From Anaerolineaceae bacterium UBA2274 (GTDB lineage Bacteria; Chloroflexota; Anaerolineae; Anaerolineales; Anaerolineaceae), in the NCBI GenBank assembly GCA_002347705.1, contig DDWY01000071.1, positions 1-23,624 of the forward strand: DNA of 23,624 bases. The letters run 5' to 3'. Position 1 is the stretch's first letter, and the number at the start of each line of letters is the position of its first letter. The notes beneath the pieces were generated by a model. The model was not told the origin of the DNA. It was given only the letters and a program-made list of their open reading frames with translations, and searched no databases. Positions 21,865 to 23,624 of the stretch are shown piece after piece. Position numbers and translations under genes: made by a program.

Positions 21865-21879
21865 TGATAGAATTAGCGC
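21865..21879 (+). promoter_or_regulatory. Extended -10 box placed for a leaderless transcript
   Basis: TGATAGAAT (21865-21873) is an extended -10 element (TGn plus a 5/6 box), ending 6 nt before ATG 21880. The spacer TAGCGC resembles the AAGCGC before the ATG at 4456. Confidence 0.55.
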
Positions 21880-22275
21880 ATGAAACTGAGCAAAGTACTT
21901 GACCTGCGTGGGACAAAGATCGCTTACCTTATGCTGGCGATGGCTGGCAATGTTGCCATGGCACTGCTTTTCTTCAGCCTGGTCGACAGCTTGGTGGCGC
22001 GCTACGGGGATCTGGTGACCGGCCTGGACACAACCCTGATGCTGGGCATCTTCCTTGGATCCCTGACCGTTGCTTTCCTTGTGACCCTGATCGCGAAAGA
22101 CCGGCGCGGTCTCACGTATGGGCTTTACGGGGGGTTGGCTGGCATGATCGTGATCGGGTTGATGACCTGGAAGAGCGGCTTGTTCTCAGCGCTGGTCAGC
22201 CTGATGGCAGTTTTTGGAGGTTTTAACGGCGGTTCGCTGGGGGAGATGTTCCTGCGCACTCGTAAACCGAAATAG
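21880..22275 (+). CDS. Small four-helix membrane protein, unknown
   Basis: A 131-residue protein with four predicted transmembrane helices (about residues 14-37, 50-71, 79-95 and 100-116). Short basic segments (AKDRRG, RTRKPK) suggest that the loop near residue 73 and the C-terminus are cytoplasmic. A glycine-rich stretch (GLYGGLAGMIVIG) and a second one near the end (FGGFNGGSLGEMF) suggest close helix packing. I recognise no family and no catalytic motif. The start is supported by the -10 box at 21868-21873, which predicts transcription beginning at the ATG. It stands alone, with an inverted repeat upstream, and converges with murE 9 bp away. Confidence 0.75.
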   Translation: MKLSKVLDLRGTKIAYLMLAMAGNVAMALLFFSLVDSLVARYGDLVTGLDTTLMLGIFLGSLTVAFLVTLIAKDRRGLTYGLYGGLAGMIVIGLMTWKSGLFSALVSLMAVFGGFNGGSLGEMFLRTRKPK

Positions 22276-22284
22276 CCGGATCCA

Positions 22285-23624
22285 TTAAGCAGGCTTTGGC
22301 GCGGAACTGGTTGGCAGCCAGGGCATTTGCGTGCCCTCAATCCCCAGGTGTTCGGCAAGCGCGGCTTGCATGGCAGTGCGGTCATCCCAATGGTACTCTT
22401 CAGTCCCGAAGCACATCGATTGCTCATGACCCTTCCCACAGGCGATCACCAGGTCGCCAGGCTGGGCAAGGCTGAGCGCTTTACGCAGCGCGTCCCCACG
22501 GTCCGCAATGCGGAAAAAATTCACGCCTTCCACGCCGCCGGCTTTGATCGCCGATTGCGCCATTTCTTCCAGGATGCCCTCAAGCGGCTCCGTACGCGGA
22601 TCTTCCGCGGTGAGGATGGTGATATCGGCGAGCTGGATTGAGACAGCGGGCATCATGCGGCGCTTCTCGCGGTCGCGCAGGCCGGCTGAGCCGTATACCG
22701 CAATAACCCGCCCGTTCGTCATGGCGCGGGCGGTGACCAAAGCGTTTTCGAGTCCATTTGGTGTGTGGGCAAAGTCCACAATGGCAGTGAAATCCTGCCC
22801 AAGATCAATGCGCTGCATGCGCCCGGGGATGCCTTCAAAACTTTCAAGGTCCTTCACGGCTTGCTCAAGGTCTACTCCAAGCGACGTGACTCCCGCGAGG
22901 GCGGCAAGGATGTTGGAAACGTTGTAAAAACCGGCGATGGGGCAGTACACCGGTAACCGCTTTTTTTCTGTGTGCAGGGTGAAACTCAGATCACTGGTGG
23001 TGCTGGTGATCTCATCCGCCCAAAAATGGGCTTGGTTAATCCGGCTGTAGGTCAGGAAACCGGGGGGCGACAGGCGCTTAAGCATGTCATAAGAGCGATC
23101 ATCTTTGTTCAGCACAGCCAGCCGAAGGTTGCCAATTTGTTTGCGCGGGGTTTCCATGAGCATCTCGAATAACCTGCCCTTGGTCTGGAGGTAATTCTCG
23201 TAACTGCCGTGGTAGTCGAGGTGTTCGTGGGTGATGTTGGTTACAACCGCCAGGTCGTAATCGCAGGCGATCACTCGCCCTTGAGCAAGCCCGTGAGAGG
23301 TGGTCTCAAGCACGCAATGCGTCATACCGGCAGCCACCATCTGTGCCAGATAAGCCTGGACGTCAGGCGAGTCGGGCGTGGTCACGTGGAAGCCAGTATC
23401 TAGCGCCTGGTCCCCAATCAGCGCGTTAACGGTGCTGATCATACCAGCAGAAATGCCGGATTTAGTCAGCAGGTGATGGATCAGCATCGAGGTGGTGGTT
23501 TTGCCGTCGGTGCCTGTCACGCCGATCATGCGCAGTTTCCGCGCCGGAAAGCGCTGAAAACTCGCCGCCAGGTAAGCCAGGGCGAAGCGCAGGTCTCCCT
23601 GCAGGCGAAGGTAAGGGATGGTAA
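22285..23624 (-). CDS. murE: UDP-MurNAc-tripeptide synthetase, MurE (N-terminus cut by window edge)
   Basis: A Mur ligase that adds the third, diamino-acid residue to UDP-MurNAc-L-Ala-D-Glu in peptidoglycan synthesis. Coding continues off the right edge: codons ahead of the in-frame ATG at 23529 read PYLRLQGDLRFALAYLAASF, the normal MurE lead-in, so that ATG is not the start. The ATP P-loop GVTGTDGKTTTSM follows. HEHLDYHGSYENYLQTKGRL holds the magnesium and carbamyl-lysine region, GIPGRMQRIDLGQDFTAIVD starts the C-terminal linker, and GKGHEQSMCFG is near the end. The amino-acid selectivity motif reads AEDPRTEP instead of the DNPR of diaminopimelate enzymes, which may mean lysine or ornithine is added. 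It converges with the small membrane protein gene. Confidence 0.95.
   Translation of the reverse strand, partial: TIPYLRLQGDLRFALAYLAASFQRFPARKLRMIGVTGTDGKTTTSMLIHHLLTKSGISAGMISTVNALIGDQALDTGFHVTTPDSPDVQAYLAQMVAAGMTHCVLETTSHGLAQGRVIACDYDLAVVTNITHEHLDYHGSYENYLQTKGRLFEMLMETPRKQIGNLRLAVLNKDDRSYDMLKRLSPPGFLTYSRINQAHFWADEITSTTSDLSFTLHTEKKRLPVYCPIAGFYNVSNILAALAGVTSLGVDLEQAVKDLESFEGIPGRMQRIDLGQDFTAIVDFAHTPNGLENALVTARAMTNGRVIAVYGSAGLRDREKRRMMPAVSIQLADITILTAEDPRTEPLEGILEEMAQSAIKAGGVEGVNFFRIADRGDALRKALSLAQPGDLVIACGKGHEQSMCFGTEEYHWDDRTAMQAALAEHLGIEGTQMPWLPTSSAPKPA

Larger units (their letters stand above)
21284..21879. other. 596-bp intergenic region rich in palindromes
   Basis: It contains two GTCAGGTTC / GAACCTGAC palindromes (21311 and 21418), a 74-bp element with 18-bp imperfect terminal inverted repeats (21511-21584), a minus-strand open stretch that may be a gene relic, an inverted repeat at 21827-21855 and the promoter of the small membrane protein gene. 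No intact gene was seen. Confidence 0.7.

Noticed and set aside
23529..23531. ATG 23529 as the murE start
   Set aside because: The frame upstream to the window edge encodes normal MurE sequence, so this methionine is internal.

Overview
The window looks like chromosomal DNA of a bacterium from the Chloroflexota, most likely class Anaerolineae. I infer this from gene content and style, not from a database search. The clues are several membrane-anchored proteins with long Thr/Pro-rich stalks and LysM domains, a hrcA-grpE-dnaK-dnaJ-prmA operon behind a perfect CIRCE element, a Mur ligase with a non-DNPR substrate motif, and large intergenic gaps filled with palindromic repeats. No rRNA, tRNA, CRISPR array, integrase or complete insertion sequence was seen.

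Layout, left to right. (1) 1-1066, minus: 5' part of a YgeY-like M20 metallohydrolase, running off the left edge. (2) 1169-2786, plus: Gfo/Idh/MocA oxidoreductase and a DUF1622 membrane protein, ending at a bidirectional terminator shared with (3) 2940-3686, minus: a two-LysM surface protein. (4) 3687-4455: repeat-rich gap. (5) 4456-6128, plus: parvulin-type lipoprotein foldase and a TP-stalk membrane protein, overlapping by 4 bp. (6) 9257-6119, minus: LysM membrane protein, YfcE-like metallophosphoesterase, TrmH-family RNA methyltransferase and DUF711 protein, closely packed. (7) 9264-10019: second repeat-rich gap. (8) 10020-11812, plus: serS and a DUF456 membrane protein, overlapping by 4 bp. 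(9) 17739-12098, minus: the class I heat-shock operon. (10) 17873-18898, minus (CelD/BioF2-like GNAT), divergent from 18977-21283, plus (a 768-residue single-pass protein with a degenerate PP2C-like cytoplasmic domain and an outer repeat/propeller-like domain). (11) 21284-21879: third repeat-rich gap. (12) 21880-22275, plus: small membrane protein. (13) 22285-23624, minus: murE, cut by the right edge.

Two sequence-level patterns stand out. First, the three larger gaps and the short one after the DUF456 gene hold a family of hairpins, usually introduced by GTAGG. Four share a 25-bp core (9-bp stem, 7-nt loop) in which stem bases differ between copies while pairing is kept in every copy. Second, five genes (4456, 8121, 9257, 18898, 21880) have a near-consensus -10 box ending only 6-7 nt before the start codon and no usable Shine-Dalgarno sequence, which predicts leaderless mRNAs. 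Other genes (M20, Gfo/Idh, DUF1622, grpE, dnaK, serS) have ordinary ribosome binding sites, so both initiation modes appear to coexist.

Most genes are housekeeping functions: protein folding, translation, cell-wall synthesis and envelope proteins. I found no convincing new defence or mobile system. The strongest candidates for new biology are the covarying palindrome family, the leaderless-promoter set and the 768-residue membrane protein.
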